A stretch of 64,000 bases of DNA, taken from positions 62,001 through 126,000 of the forward strand of contig JACKFD010000013.1 in NCBI GenBank assembly GCA_020632655.1. Reading direction: 5' to 3'. Numbering within the stretch: position 1 is the stretch's first letter; every line of letters begins with the position of its first letter. The position numbers and the translations under genes are program-made. Shown here piece after piece: positions 53,029-60,851 of the stretch. The notes beneath the pieces are model-generated. The model made no database searches. It saw only the letters and a program-made list of their open reading frames with translations, and had not been told where the DNA came from. The DNA is from Spirochaetaceae bacterium. Its GTDB lineage: Bacteria; Myxococcota_A; UBA9160; UBA4427.

Positions 53029-53967
53029 TCATCCTGTCTCCCGCGGCAACGCGCAGAGGCTCCCGCCCATCCGTCCCTCCACGTCGATCCACAGATGCGG
53101 CAGCTCCATCGACTCGAGCCACGAAGGCCCCGCCTGCTCCGAGAGCAGCGCGATCGTCGAGGCGCTGCCGGCGACGACGCAGAGCGGCGCCAGGACCGTG
53201 ACCGAGGCCAGATGCCGGACGGGCCAGCCCGTTCGCGGATCGAGCACGTGGCCGTAGCGCACGCCTTCGACCTCGATGCAGCGCTCGTAGTCGCCGCTCG
53301 TCGCGAGCGCGCCCTCCGAGATCGAGACCGTCGCGACGAGCCCGTCCGGTCGCCGCGGATGCCGGACGCCGATCCGCCACGGCGCGCCGTCGGCTCGCGG
53401 CCCGACCGCGCGCACGTCGCCGCCGAGATTCACGAGCGCGTGCTCGATCCCTGCGTCCGAGAGCACGCGCGCAGCGCAGTCGGCCGCGTACTCCTTCACG
53501 ATCCCACCGAGGTCGAGCTCGAGCCCGGGCTCGGGAAAGACGAGCCAGGGTCGCTGCCATTCGAGTCGTCGCCAGCCGACCCGGGCGAGCAGTGCCTCGA
53601 TCACTTTGGGCTCCGGCAGGCCCCCGGCGTCGCGGCCGAAGCGCCAGGCCTTTCGCAACACGCCCGAAGTCACGTCGAAGCGACCCGCGCTCTCGACGTA
53701 GCAGGCCTCGGCGTAGTCGAGCAGTCCCGCGGTCTCCGCGTCGACCTCGATGCGTCCGCCCTCGGCGGCGACGCGGTTGATCGCCGAGAGGTCGCTGTCC
53801 TCGCGGAATCGCGAATAACGTCGCTCGAGCCGGTCGACCTCGGCGACGACGTGCGCGACCGCCTGGGCCGCGTCGCCGGTCCCCTCGCCATCGATCCGGA
53901 TCTCGCAGGGCGAGCCCATCGCCCGGAACCCGTGCCGCGCGATCGTGTCGTCGACAGCCGGCGCCAC
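53029..53967 (-). CDS. apbE: FAD:protein FMN transferase (ApbE)
   Basis: A 312-residue flavin transferase that links FMN to Thr/Ser of exported proteins. RHGFRAMGSPCEIRI opens the domain. RLERRYSRFREDSDLSAINR (50-69) is the family signature. ELDLGGIVKEYAAD and LVNLGGDVRAVG hold FAD contacts. YGHVLDPRTGWPV carries the DPRTG metal/FAD motif, with AGSASTIALL after it. No lipobox or clear signal is visible, so export is unclear; the first residues (MAPAVDDTI) are short. The GTG start lies two bases after the DUF3570 stop. Its likely client is that DUF3570 protein, which has two flavinylation motifs. Confidence 0.9.
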   Translation of the reverse strand: MAPAVDDTIARHGFRAMGSPCEIRIDGEGTGDAAQAVAHVVAEVDRLERRYSRFREDSDLSAINRVAAEGGRIEVDAETAGLLDYAEACYVESAGRFDVTSGVLRKAWRFGRDAGGLPEPKVIEALLARVGWRRLEWQRPWLVFPEPGLELDLGGIVKEYAADCAARVLSDAGIEHALVNLGGDVRAVGPRADGAPWRIGVRHPRRPDGLVATVSISEGALATSGDYERCIEVEGVRYGHVLDPRTGWPVRHLASVTVLAPLCVVAGSASTIALLSEQAGPSWLESMELPHLWIDVEGRMGGSLCALPRETG

Positions 53968-53969
53968 GC

Positions 53970-56585
53970 TCAGAACCGCAATCCCCAGCGCGCGTGGAAG
54001 GTCCCCTCGCGCTCGAGCTGATAGCCGTTCCAGTCCGTGGCGAGCGGTTGCAGCCACTCGACGCCGAGCTCCATGCCTTCGAAGGCGCCGCGCGGGACGA
54101 TGACCCGCAGGCCGAGACCGAGATCCCAGAAGCATCCGCCGTAATTCGTCGGCTGGTCCATCGGCGTGCGCAAAGCACTCGGCCGGTCGTAGCGTCCCGT
54201 GAGATCCCCCTGCCAGGCGAAGACGCCGCGCAGCGAGACGTCCAGCCAGTCGAGGAGCGCGACACCCCCCCAGACCGTCGACTGGAGCTCGTCGCCGAGC
54301 GCATAGCCCGTCTCGCCCTCGGACTCGAGGCGCAAGAGGCCCAGGACCTGCGCGCCGAAGGAGAGTCGCGCGTGCCGGCCCGTGACCGTGAGGCTCGGCA
54401 GCAGGTCCCAGGTCCCGCTGCCCATCTGCATGCCGTAGTGGACGAAGCCGCGCTCCTCGCGATGGTCGCGGCGGAACTTCTCGCTCGTGTCGCCGGTCGG
54501 CGCGCTCACGACGAGACCGAGATGGGCCTCGTGCCAGCCCGCGTCGTAGAGCCGCGCGAGAGCACCGAGACGCGTGTCGCCGAGGCCGCCGGTCGAGTGC
54601 CGATCGTGGTTGGCGTGCACGTCGACGAGCCCGCCTTCGAGCGGTCGAAGCGCCATCTGCGTGTCGACGTAGGACGGCATCGCGAGGAGGGTGAGCCAGT
54701 CGGTCGGGGCGTACATCAGGTCGAGCATGTGCATCACGTGCGTCATGCGCTCGGCCGCCACGCTGCAGGGCGCGCCGCCGCAGGCCTCGGCGACGAGCGT
54801 GGCGTCGTTCGGCGTGCTCGAGCCGGTCGAGAGGTTGCCCGCGCGACTCATCAACATCGTCCGGTAGCCGATCATCAGCTCGCCCCGCTGCTCGAGGACG
54901 TGCGCGAAGAGCACGCCGGCTGGCGTCGCGGCATGTCCTCGCTCGGCGTGCCCTGCGTGCCCGGTCTCGACCTCGGCGCCCAGCACCTTCACGTCGTCGC
55001 CTTGCTTCCGCTCGCGATCGAGCGCGCGTCGCGAGAGATCGAGGTGCAGCGCCGCGTCGATCGTCCACGAGTCGAAGGTCGAGTAGCTGCCCTCGCCACC
55101 CCCGCCGAGGCGCAGGCTGCCCGAGTGACGGTAGTAGTCGAAGCCGAGCTCGAGGGCGAGGCCGCGCGCTACGCGGCGACGGACGGCGATGCCGCCGGAG
55201 AGGGTGCCGTAGGCGGAGAGGCGATGGTCGGCGGAGTAATGGTCCGGCAGGAGAGCGGGATCCCAGGGTGTCACGCCGAGGACGTTGCCGTCGGGATCGG
55301 TCTGGATCGAGAGCCAGGCCTGATTCGAGACGACGAGGGTGCGGTAGAAGTCGGCCGCGTCCTGGCTCGTGTAACGGACACGCGGCGTCACGAGCCAGTC
55401 GCGTCCGATCGCCTGCCGCCACTCGAGCTCGAGGGCGTGCACGTCGAGGCCCCAGTCGTCGTGGCGCAGCGTGTAGCGGAGCGACGCCGCGGCCTCGATC
55501 GCGGGCAGATCGTGTAGCAGGCGCGTCGACCAGACGATCTGCGTGCGCTCGCGCGGCCTCCGGTCGAGCAGCGCGTGCACGTCGGCGTAGAAGCCGCCGG
55601 GCGGCGCGAGGAATTGCTGGTCGGGATCGAGGAAGGCGACCTCGACGGCCTTGTAGGGATGCGAGAGATAGCCGCGCGCGTGCCGGAGCTCGAGACTCGA
55701 CTCGATCAGGGCATGTCGCGTCAGCGTACGCGTCACGCCGGCGCCGAGGGTCCAATCGTCCCGCTCGTCGCGGAGCGCCGGGCTGCCGGAGGCGCGGTCG
55801 TGGATCCGGTCGGCGAAGGCGCGCGTGTCGAGGTAGGGCACGGCGTCGTGATCGAGCGTCGCGTCGATCCGGCTGCGCGTGTAGCTCGCGGCGGCGCGCA
55901 GCACGGTCCGACCCGCATCGAGGTCGAGGCGAGCGTCGACGCCGATCGAGCCCGACAGATAGTCCGGCTCGATCGAGATGCCGCCTTTCATGCCCGCCTC
56001 CGCGTCGTCCCACTCGTGCGCGACGCGCAGGTCGACCTCGCGACGCGTCTCGGGGGAGGCGGAGGAGAGGGTGTGGACGAGGCGGTCGTCGACGCCGCCG
56101 GTCGGTATGCCGAAGCGATCCGTGGCGAGCGGCCGGAGGTCGCCGTCGAGGCGCAGCGGACCCGAGAGGAAGGGCGTCGCGCCGGAGACGCCGTCGGGGG
56201 CGCTGGGCCGGTTGCCGAAGAACGGACGCGGCGCCGTCGTGACGGGGCTCGCGCCGGTCCACGTGTCCTGGAAGAAGTCGACGTCGACCTGCCAGCGATC
56301 GAGCAGCCCGAGCGTGGCGCCCACGCGCAGATGATCGACCTCGATCGGGTCGTAGCGGCTCTCGACGCCCGGCAGACGACGCTCGCCTTCTTCGTAGTGA
56401 CCGAATTGCAGACGGACCTCGTCGTCGCCCCCCGCGCGCGCGGCGGCCGGGATCAATCCGGGCAGACCGAGAGCGACGGCGGTCAACGTGCGGAGTCGCG
56501 TCCCGGCGAGCGTCCGTTCGCGGGTCGTCGGCGGCGCTTCGGCGGGGGGACGCGGCGGCCGGCCCGCGCCTTCAGTCGCAGCCAC
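53970..56585 (-). CDS. Long DUF3570 outer-membrane protein fused to a second beta-barrel domain
   Basis: An 871-residue protein, about twice the usual DUF3570 length. After a signal (about 28-51), residues 55-490 match DUF3570: alternating beta strands, LFQDTW-type and SHPYKAVEV motifs, and many aromatic strand ends. Two ApbE-type motifs are visible, DTWTGAS (107-113) and DGVSGAT (131-137). A His-rich linker (GHAGHAERGHA, near 560) joins a second strand-rich region. Its HVMHMLDLMYAPTDWLTLLA motif and APTGDTSEKFRRDHREE are typical of outer-membrane 'transporter' barrels near copper/metal genes. The GTG at 56585 overlaps the DUF4266 stop; the start is uncertain. The protein ends in a C-terminal aromatic (RWGLRF), as for barrels. 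Confidence 0.75.
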   Translation of the reverse strand: MAATEGAGRPPRPPAEAPPTTRERTLAGTRLRTLTAVALGLPGLIPAAARAGGDDEVRLQFGHYEEGERRLPGVESRYDPIEVDHLRVGATLGLLDRWQVDVDFFQDTWTGASPVTTAPRPFFGNRPSAPDGVSGATPFLSGPLRLDGDLRPLATDRFGIPTGGVDDRLVHTLSSASPETRREVDLRVAHEWDDAEAGMKGGISIEPDYLSGSIGVDARLDLDAGRTVLRAAASYTRSRIDATLDHDAVPYLDTRAFADRIHDRASGSPALRDERDDWTLGAGVTRTLTRHALIESSLELRHARGYLSHPYKAVEVAFLDPDQQFLAPPGGFYADVHALLDRRPRERTQIVWSTRLLHDLPAIEAAASLRYTLRHDDWGLDVHALELEWRQAIGRDWLVTPRVRYTSQDAADFYRTLVVSNQAWLSIQTDPDGNVLGVTPWDPALLPDHYSADHRLSAYGTLSGGIAVRRRVARGLALELGFDYYRHSGSLRLGGGGEGSYSTFDSWTIDAALHLDLSRRALDRERKQGDDVKVLGAEVETGHAGHAERGHAATPAGVLFAHVLEQRGELMIGYRTMLMSRAGNLSTGSSTPNDATLVAEACGGAPCSVAAERMTHVMHMLDLMYAPTDWLTLLAMPSYVDTQMALRPLEGGLVDVHANHDRHSTGGLGDTRLGALARLYDAGWHEAHLGLVVSAPTGDTSEKFRRDHREERGFVHYGMQMGSGTWDLLPSLTVTGRHARLSFGAQVLGLLRLESEGETGYALGDELQSTVWGGVALLDWLDVSLRGVFAWQGDLTGRYDRPSALRTPMDQPTNYGGCFWDLGLGLRVIVPRGAFEGMELGVEWLQPLATDWNGYQLEREGTFHARWGLRF

Positions 56586-56799
56586 ATCCCCCTCCACTCG
56601 AGAGCCCCCCGCCCGCCCCGGACTCGCGGCTGCGCCGGACGTGGTCGAGGAGATCCGAGTGCAGGGGATGCGGCTCGGGCTGCATGGCGGGCAGGGCCAG
56701 TCGCTCGCGCTCCCAGGGCTCGACCTGTGCACAGCCGAGCGAGAGCAGCAGCCCGAGCACGAGCCCCCGTCCGAGATGGACCGCCGAACGCGAGGTCAC
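56572..56799 (-). CDS. DUF4266 small lipoprotein
   Basis: A 75-residue exported lipoprotein absent from a standard minimum-length gene list. It begins at a GTG that overlaps the tlpA-type stop (GTGA). A hydrophobic segment (10-22) ends LSLGC. After the cysteine come AQVEPWERERLALPAM and HPLHSDLLDHVRRSRESGAG, then a Gly-rich tail GGGCGCD with two closing cysteines. VxPWERxxLA, HVxxSREG and the GGGCGC tail are the DUF4266 family marks. It is found with DUF3570 and ApbE genes in other bacteria. The two end cysteines could hold a disulfide or metal, supplied by the adjacent thioredoxin. Confidence 0.85.
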   Translation of the reverse strand: MTSRSAVHLGRGLVLGLLLSLGCAQVEPWERERLALPAMQPEPHPLHSDLLDHVRRSRESGAGGGLSSGGGCGCD

Positions 56800-57416
56800 G
56801 AGCGGGGCTCCGGGGCGAGCACCGCCTCCGACTCGAGCATCGTTTCGATGCGCTCGCGCAGATCGCGCGCCTCGCGCGGCCGGAAGCCGCGCTGGATCGA
56901 CGTGACCCGGCCCTCCCGATCGATCAGGACCGACCACGGCATGCCGCTCACCCCGAAGGCGCGTGGGCACTGCCCGCTCGGATCGCGCGAGACCTCGAAG
57001 TCGATCCGGTGCTCGGCGAGGAAGTCACGCGCTGCGTCGGGGTCGGCGTCCAGGTTCACGGCCAGCACCCGCAGCCCCCGCGGCCCGAGATCCCGCTCGA
57101 GCTCGTCGAGAAAGGCGAAGGCCGCCTCGCAGCTCGGGCACCAGGACGCCCAGAAATCCACCAGCCAGACCTCGCCCTCGAAGCGGCGCTCGACGCCGGA
57201 GGGCGGTCCGGCGGACACGGGCGGCAGCACCGGCGACCCGTGCGCCACGCCCTCGCGCCCGGGGATCGACTGGAGGGTGCAGGCGGGGGCGATCTCACCG
57301 ACGGCCTGCGCGCCCGCGGGCGCGTCCGGCAGGAAGAGCAGGAGGACCGAGGTGGCCAGCGCCGTGGCGACGGGCCGGGATCCGGTCGATCGATCCGCTC
57401 TGCGTTGCATGGTCAT
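56796..57416 (-). CDS. TlpA-like exported thioredoxin
   Basis: A 206-residue periplasmic thiol-disulfide protein. A signal region (about 15-36) is followed by a thioredoxin fold with WLVDFWASWCPSCEAAFAFL (84-103; active cysteines C93 and C96). A conserved GVSGMPWSVLIDREGRV holds the cis-proline. A loop before the active site is longer than usual. It heads the DUF4266-DUF3570-apbE operon and probably reduces or isomerises the cysteines of these exported proteins. Two ATGs (57416 and 57410) are possible; GAGGG lies upstream of the first. It is divergent from regB. Confidence 0.88.
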   Translation of the reverse strand: MTMQRRADRSTGSRPVATALATSVLLLFLPDAPAGAQAVGEIAPACTLQSIPGREGVAHGSPVLPPVSAGPPSGVERRFEGEVWLVDFWASWCPSCEAAFAFLDELERDLGPRGLRVLAVNLDADPDAARDFLAEHRIDFEVSRDPSGQCPRAFGVSGMPWSVLIDREGRVTSIQRGFRPREARDLRERIETMLESEAVLAPEPRS

Positions 57417-57553
57417 GGGCTGGCCCTCGCCCCCGGCGGTTCGTCCGGCCCGTCGGGTCACGGCGAGGGCCACGCGCGATGCGGCGAAGCGCGCCGCGGC
57501 TACGCTGCGCCAGGCGGTCGCATAGCACGCTGCCGTGCGACCCCGCAGCGCCC

Positions 57554-57568
57554 GCGACAACTTGCCGC
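57554..57568. promoter_or_regulatory. RegA-type inverted repeat between tlpA and regB
   Basis: GCGAC-AACTT-GCCGC: half sites GCGnC and GnCGC separated by 5 bases, the arrangement I recall for RegA/PrrA/ActR boxes. It lies 138 bases from the tlpA-type ATG and 109 from the regB-type start. A near-identical 17-base copy lies at 60704. It is not proven by sequence alone. Confidence 0.45.
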
Positions 57569-57676
57569 AGGCCACGCCGGGCGGGACCGACGGCCGGGAT
57601 CGTGGCCTCTACGGGCCGCGCGCCGGGCCCCGGCCCGAAATTGCGGCCTCTGCGGGCCGCGCGTAGCCTCCCCGGC

Positions 57677-59023
57677 GTGGAGTCGAACCCGCGCAGCGCG
57701 ATGCGCGTCCCGGGCGGACGCGGCGAGGATTCGCGGGCCGAGGCCGTGCTGCGATGGCTCGTGCCGCTGCGCTTCCTCGAGGTCGCGGCGCAGGGCCTCG
57801 CGCTGCTCGTGGCGTACCAGGGGCTCGCGCTGCCGCTGCCCTACGCGCGGCTCGTGTGGATTCCCGTCGCCGTCCTCGCGACGAACCTCGCGCTGGCGAA
57901 GGGGGCTCTGCGCGAGCGCGTGGCGGCCCGCCCGCTGGTCCTGTCCACGCTGCTCTTCGACTGCGCGCTCTTCACGTTGCTGCTCCATTGGAGCGGGGGG
58001 CCGGACAGCCCCTTCTCGGCGCTCTACGTGATCCCGATCGTGCTGGCTGCGATGACCGGGAGCCGGCATGCGACCTGGATCGTCGCCGCGACCGCGGCGG
58101 GGCTCTACGCGCTCGTCTTCCCGCTCTCGGCGCCACAGCATTTCTGGCATGCCGCGGCCTGGCCCGGCGCGACGGTCGGGCTGCATGCGGTCGGCATGTG
58201 GGCCGCCGTGCTGGTCGTCGCCGTCGTCATCACCTTCTTCATGACGCGCATCGTCGAGACGCTCAAAGGACGCGAGGACGAGATGCGCCGACTCGGCGAG
58301 CTGGCGGCACGCAACGCCCGACTCGCCTCGCTCACGACCCTGGCGGCCGGCGCCGCCCACGAGCTCGGCTCGCCGCTCGGCACGATCGCCGTCGTCGCCC
58401 GCGACCTCGAGCGCGCAGCCGAGGCCGCGCGACCGCCGGACTCGTTGCTCGAGGACGCGCGGCTGCTGCGCTCGGAGGTCGAGCGGTGCCGTGCGATCCT
58501 CGATCGCATGCGGGCGAGGGCGGTGCACGAGGCGCGCGAGACCGAGGCGCCGCTCTTCGCCGAGGACGTCGCCGACGCGCTCGAGGAGGTGCTGCGCGAG
58601 GACGAGCGGGGGCGCGTGGCCGTCGACGTGAAGGCGCCGCCCGGTGTACGGCTCTGTGCCCGGGCCGACTACGTCGAGGTGGCCGGTCCCGTGCTGCGCA
58701 ACGCGCTCGACGCCTCCTTGGCGGACTCGACGGTCGAGGTCGAGGTCGTCCTCGAGCCGGGCGGGCTGCTGCGCACGGTCGTACGGGATGCCGGCTCGGG
58801 GATGGATGCGGAGACCCTCTCGCACGTCGGCGAGCCCTTCTACACGACGCGGCCGCCGGGTCGGGGAACGGGCCTCGGCCTCTTCGTCGTGAACCTGCAT
58901 CTCGAGCGGCTCGGCGGCTCGCTGGTCTTCTCGTCGACGCCCGAGGTCGGCACGACGGCCGTGCTGGAGTGGCCGGTCGAGGACGAGGCGCCGACGCCGC
59001 CGGGCGGGGGATCGACGACGTGA
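57677..59023 (+). CDS. regB: RegB/PrrB-type redox sensor histidine kinase
   Basis: A 448-residue membrane kinase. Six helices fill residues 27-195, with GGPDSPFSALYVIPIV between them, the RegB quinone-sensing loop (GGxxNPF in relatives; here D and S replace N and P partly). The phospho-accepting H228 is in GAAHELGSPLGTIAVVARDL, the distinctive RegB/PrrB H-box, followed by EVERCRAILDRMR. The ATPase domain has LRNALDASL, VVRDAGSGM and GTGLGLFVVNLH. The typical redox cysteine of RegB is not clear. The GTG start is unsupported by a strong ribosome site; ATG 57701 is an alternative. The stop overlaps regA's GTG. Confidence 0.88.
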   Translation: MESNPRSAMRVPGGRGEDSRAEAVLRWLVPLRFLEVAAQGLALLVAYQGLALPLPYARLVWIPVAVLATNLALAKGALRERVAARPLVLSTLLFDCALFTLLLHWSGGPDSPFSALYVIPIVLAAMTGSRHATWIVAATAAGLYALVFPLSAPQHFWHAAAWPGATVGLHAVGMWAAVLVVAVVITFFMTRIVETLKGREDEMRRLGELAARNARLASLTTLAAGAAHELGSPLGTIAVVARDLERAAEAARPPDSLLEDARLLRSEVERCRAILDRMRARAVHEARETEAPLFAEDVADALEEVLREDERGRVAVDVKAPPGVRLCARADYVEVAGPVLRNALDASLADSTVEVEVVLEPGGLLRTVVRDAGSGMDAETLSHVGEPFYTTRPPGRGTGLGLFVVNLHLERLGGSLVFSSTPEVGTTAVLEWPVEDEAPTPPGGGSTT

Positions 59024-59574
59024 CGACCGGGGCGGCTACGCGCGCGTGCATCCTGCTCGTCGACGACGACGAGGCGTTTCGACGGCGACTGGCCCGCTCG
59101 CTGCGCGAGCGCGGGCCCGAGGTCGTGGAGGCGGGCTCCCTCGCCGAGGCGGTCGCGCAGCAGGCGGCGAGTCGACCCGCGCGCGCGATCCTCGATCTGC
59201 GCCTCGGCGACGGGTCGGGGCTCGAGGTGCTCGCGGCCCTGCGCGAAGCGGATCCCGGGATCGCCTGCGTCGTCCTGACGGGCTACGGCAGCATCGCGAC
59301 GGCGGTCGAGGCCGTGCGGGGCGGTGCCGTCCACTACCTGACCAAGCCCGCCGACGCGGACGAGATCCTCGCCGCCTTCGGTACGCCCACGACTCCGCCC
59401 TCCCTCCCGCCTGCGTCGGAGCCGGAGGTGCCGAGCCTGCACCGCGTCGAGTGGGAGCACATCCAGCGCGTCCTCAACGACTGCGACGGCAACGTGTCCG
59501 AGACCGCCCGGCGTCTCGGCATGCATCGCCGTACGCTCCAACGCAAGCTCGCGACGAGGCCACCCAGGCGTTAG
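59020..59574 (+). CDS. regA: RegA/PrrA-type response regulator
   Basis: A 184-residue two-domain regulator. The receiver has the acidic cluster LLVDDDE (12-18), D59 in AILDLRLGDGSG and the TKP lysine near 108. The C-terminal Fis-type helix-turn-helix reads VEWEHIQRVLNDCDGNVSET and ARRLGMHRRTLQRKL, almost the RegA/PrrA/ActR consensus. These regulators control respiration, photosynthesis and carbon fixation genes in answer to quinone redox state. It begins at a GTG overlapping the kinase stop (GTGA). Likely targets here are the divergent tlpA-apbE operon and the peroxidase locus at 60.8 kb, which share a RegA-like element. Confidence 0.92.
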   Translation: MTTGAATRACILLVDDDEAFRRRLARSLRERGPEVVEAGSLAEAVAQQAASRPARAILDLRLGDGSGLEVLAALREADPGIACVVLTGYGSIATAVEAVRGGAVHYLTKPADADEILAAFGTPTTPPSLPPASEPEVPSLHRVEWEHIQRVLNDCDGNVSETARRLGMHRRTLQRKLATRPPRR

Positions 59575-59594
59575 GCAGGAGGCGGCGCGACGGC

Positions 59595-60056
59595 CTACTG
59601 GTCCTGGCGGACGGAGTGCGACGAGCCGGTATGGATGCCCGTTCCGCCCGGACCCGTCCAGCAGTGGTAGGTGAGCTGGTAGAACTTCGGGCCGGCGCCG
59701 GTCTTGTCGACGAGCACGTGGTACACGCCGGCGCCTTCGTCGAGCACGATCTCGGGGCTCGCGAGGATGTCCGCCGCGAGGTCGTCGCTCGTGCTCGCGA
59801 GGGCGCTGCCGCGCTGCATCTGGGCGCTCACCCTGGGTGCGGCGCCGGGGGAGGAGTCGCGCACCTGGATCACGAGGGAGGCGGGCGGGCCGCTGCCGTC
59901 GTCGAAGCAGGTGATGCGGTAGTAGTCCGTCGCCGAGGCCGCCGTGCCGAGGCTGCCCGCCTGGTCGTGCGCGCGCGTCTCGATCGCGACCAGCAACAGG
60001 ACGACGAGCGTCGCGAGCGGCACGAGGGTAAGGCCCTTCCAGCGAGTCGGTCTCAT
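59595..60056 (-). CDS. Secreted small protein with CWTG-GGTG motif (second of a pair)
   Basis: A 153-residue exported protein of no family I can name. A signal peptide (about 7-28, ending TRAHD) precedes the mature part. Near residue 50 is RITCFDDGSGPPASLVIQVRD, and near the end is HCWTGPGGTGIHTG. The upstream neighbour has the same two segments, so they are paralogues. Each has one Cys in each segment, fit for a disulfide. YHVLVDKTG and the VSxQxxKG-like run are also shared. The ATG follows GGGAGGAC and overlaps the stop of the upstream gene (ATGA), so the pair is coupled. Confidence 0.65.
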   Translation of the reverse strand: MRPTRWKGLTLVPLATLVVLLLVAIETRAHDQAGSLGTAASATDYYRITCFDDGSGPPASLVIQVRDSSPGAAPRVSAQMQRGSALASTSDDLAADILASPEIVLDEGAGVYHVLVDKTGAGPKFYQLTYHCWTGPGGTGIHTGSSHSVRQDQ

Positions 60057-60664
60057 GTCGTCCTCCCGGCGCGGGGCCTTCTCGCGTCTAGCCCGGGAGC
60101 GAGGCGGCGGCCGGCGACGCCCGCCAGCGCGCCCGCGAGCAGCATGCGCCCCAGGAGCGACGCGGCGGGGACCGGGCTCGGCAGGCCCGAGAGCGAGGTG
60201 CCCGTCGCGGTGCCGGTTCCGCCGGAGCCGGTCCAGCATTGGACGGCGATCTCGTAGCCCTCCTCGCCCGCGTCGGTCTTGTCGACGTAGACGTCGTAGA
60301 GACCCGGCCCGCCGTCGAGCCAGACGACGGGGCTCGCCGAGGCGTCGCCGTCGACGGCGTCGCTCGCACTCGTGGCCGCGTCGCCCTTGCGGATCTGCAC
60401 GCTGACGGTCGGAGCGGCGACGGGAGCGAGGTCCCGGACCGAGACGGCGAGGGAGGCGGGGATGCCCGCGCCCGCGTCGGAGCAGGTCACCTGGAGGAAG
60501 CGCGCGGCCGCGGCGTCCGCGGCGAGCGTGTCCGTCGCCGTCAACGCGGCGGCCGGCGTGGCGAGAAGGCCGGCGCCCAGGAGGGCCAGCGCGAGGCCGC
60601 GCGGCGTGTGGACGAGGCCGGTCGCGAGCCGCACTCCGACCGATCTTCCAAGGGGGATCGTCAT
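60053..60664 (-). CDS. Secreted small protein with CWTG-GGTG motif and sorting-like tail (first of a pair)
   Basis: A 203-residue exported protein. A signal peptide (about 15-42) precedes the mature region with QVTCSDAGAGIPASLAVSVRD and QCWTGSGGTGTATGTS, which match the 153-residue neighbour. A C-terminal tail follows: PVPAASLLGRMLLAGALAGV (about 166-185) and a cluster of arginines. A small hydrophobic helix after PVPA then basic residues resembles PEP-CTERM/IPTL-CTERM-like exosortase signals, but no perfect PEP is present. The ATG at 60664 is used; a TTG two codons upstream is less likely. It diverges from the PEP-CTERM gene. Confidence 0.6.
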   Translation of the reverse strand: MTIPLGRSVGVRLATGLVHTPRGLALALLGAGLLATPAAALTATDTLAADAAAARFLQVTCSDAGAGIPASLAVSVRDLAPVAAPTVSVQIRKGDAATSASDAVDGDASASPVVWLDGGPGLYDVYVDKTDAGEEGYEIAVQCWTGSGGTGTATGTSLSGLPSPVPAASLLGRMLLAGALAGVAGRRLAPGLDARRPRAGRTT

Positions 60665-60703
60665 GCGCAATCGAGCCTAACGCAGCGCCAGGATGGGGAG
60701 CCT

Positions 60704-60751
60704 GCGTCAAGTTGCCGCAGCCGGTCCCGCTGGACTGCGACAATCGACCGC
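60704..60751. promoter_or_regulatory. RegA-like sites upstream of the PEP-CTERM locus
   Basis: GCGTC-AAGTT-GCCGC at 60704-60718 shares 15 of 17 bases (extended by AG) with the element at 57554. A weaker one, GCGAC-AATCG-ACCGC, lies at 60737-60751. Both are between the divergent genes starting at 60664 and 60852. Function is inferred from similarity to the neighbouring copy and to the RegA pattern. Confidence 0.4.
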
Positions 60752-60851
60752 GCTCGGGATGGAGCGGTCTCCGCGATACTGGCCGCGCTCGATCCCTCGG
60801 GCCGACGTGCGGCTCGAGACTCGGACGGGAAAGTCAGCGGAGGAAGCAGGA

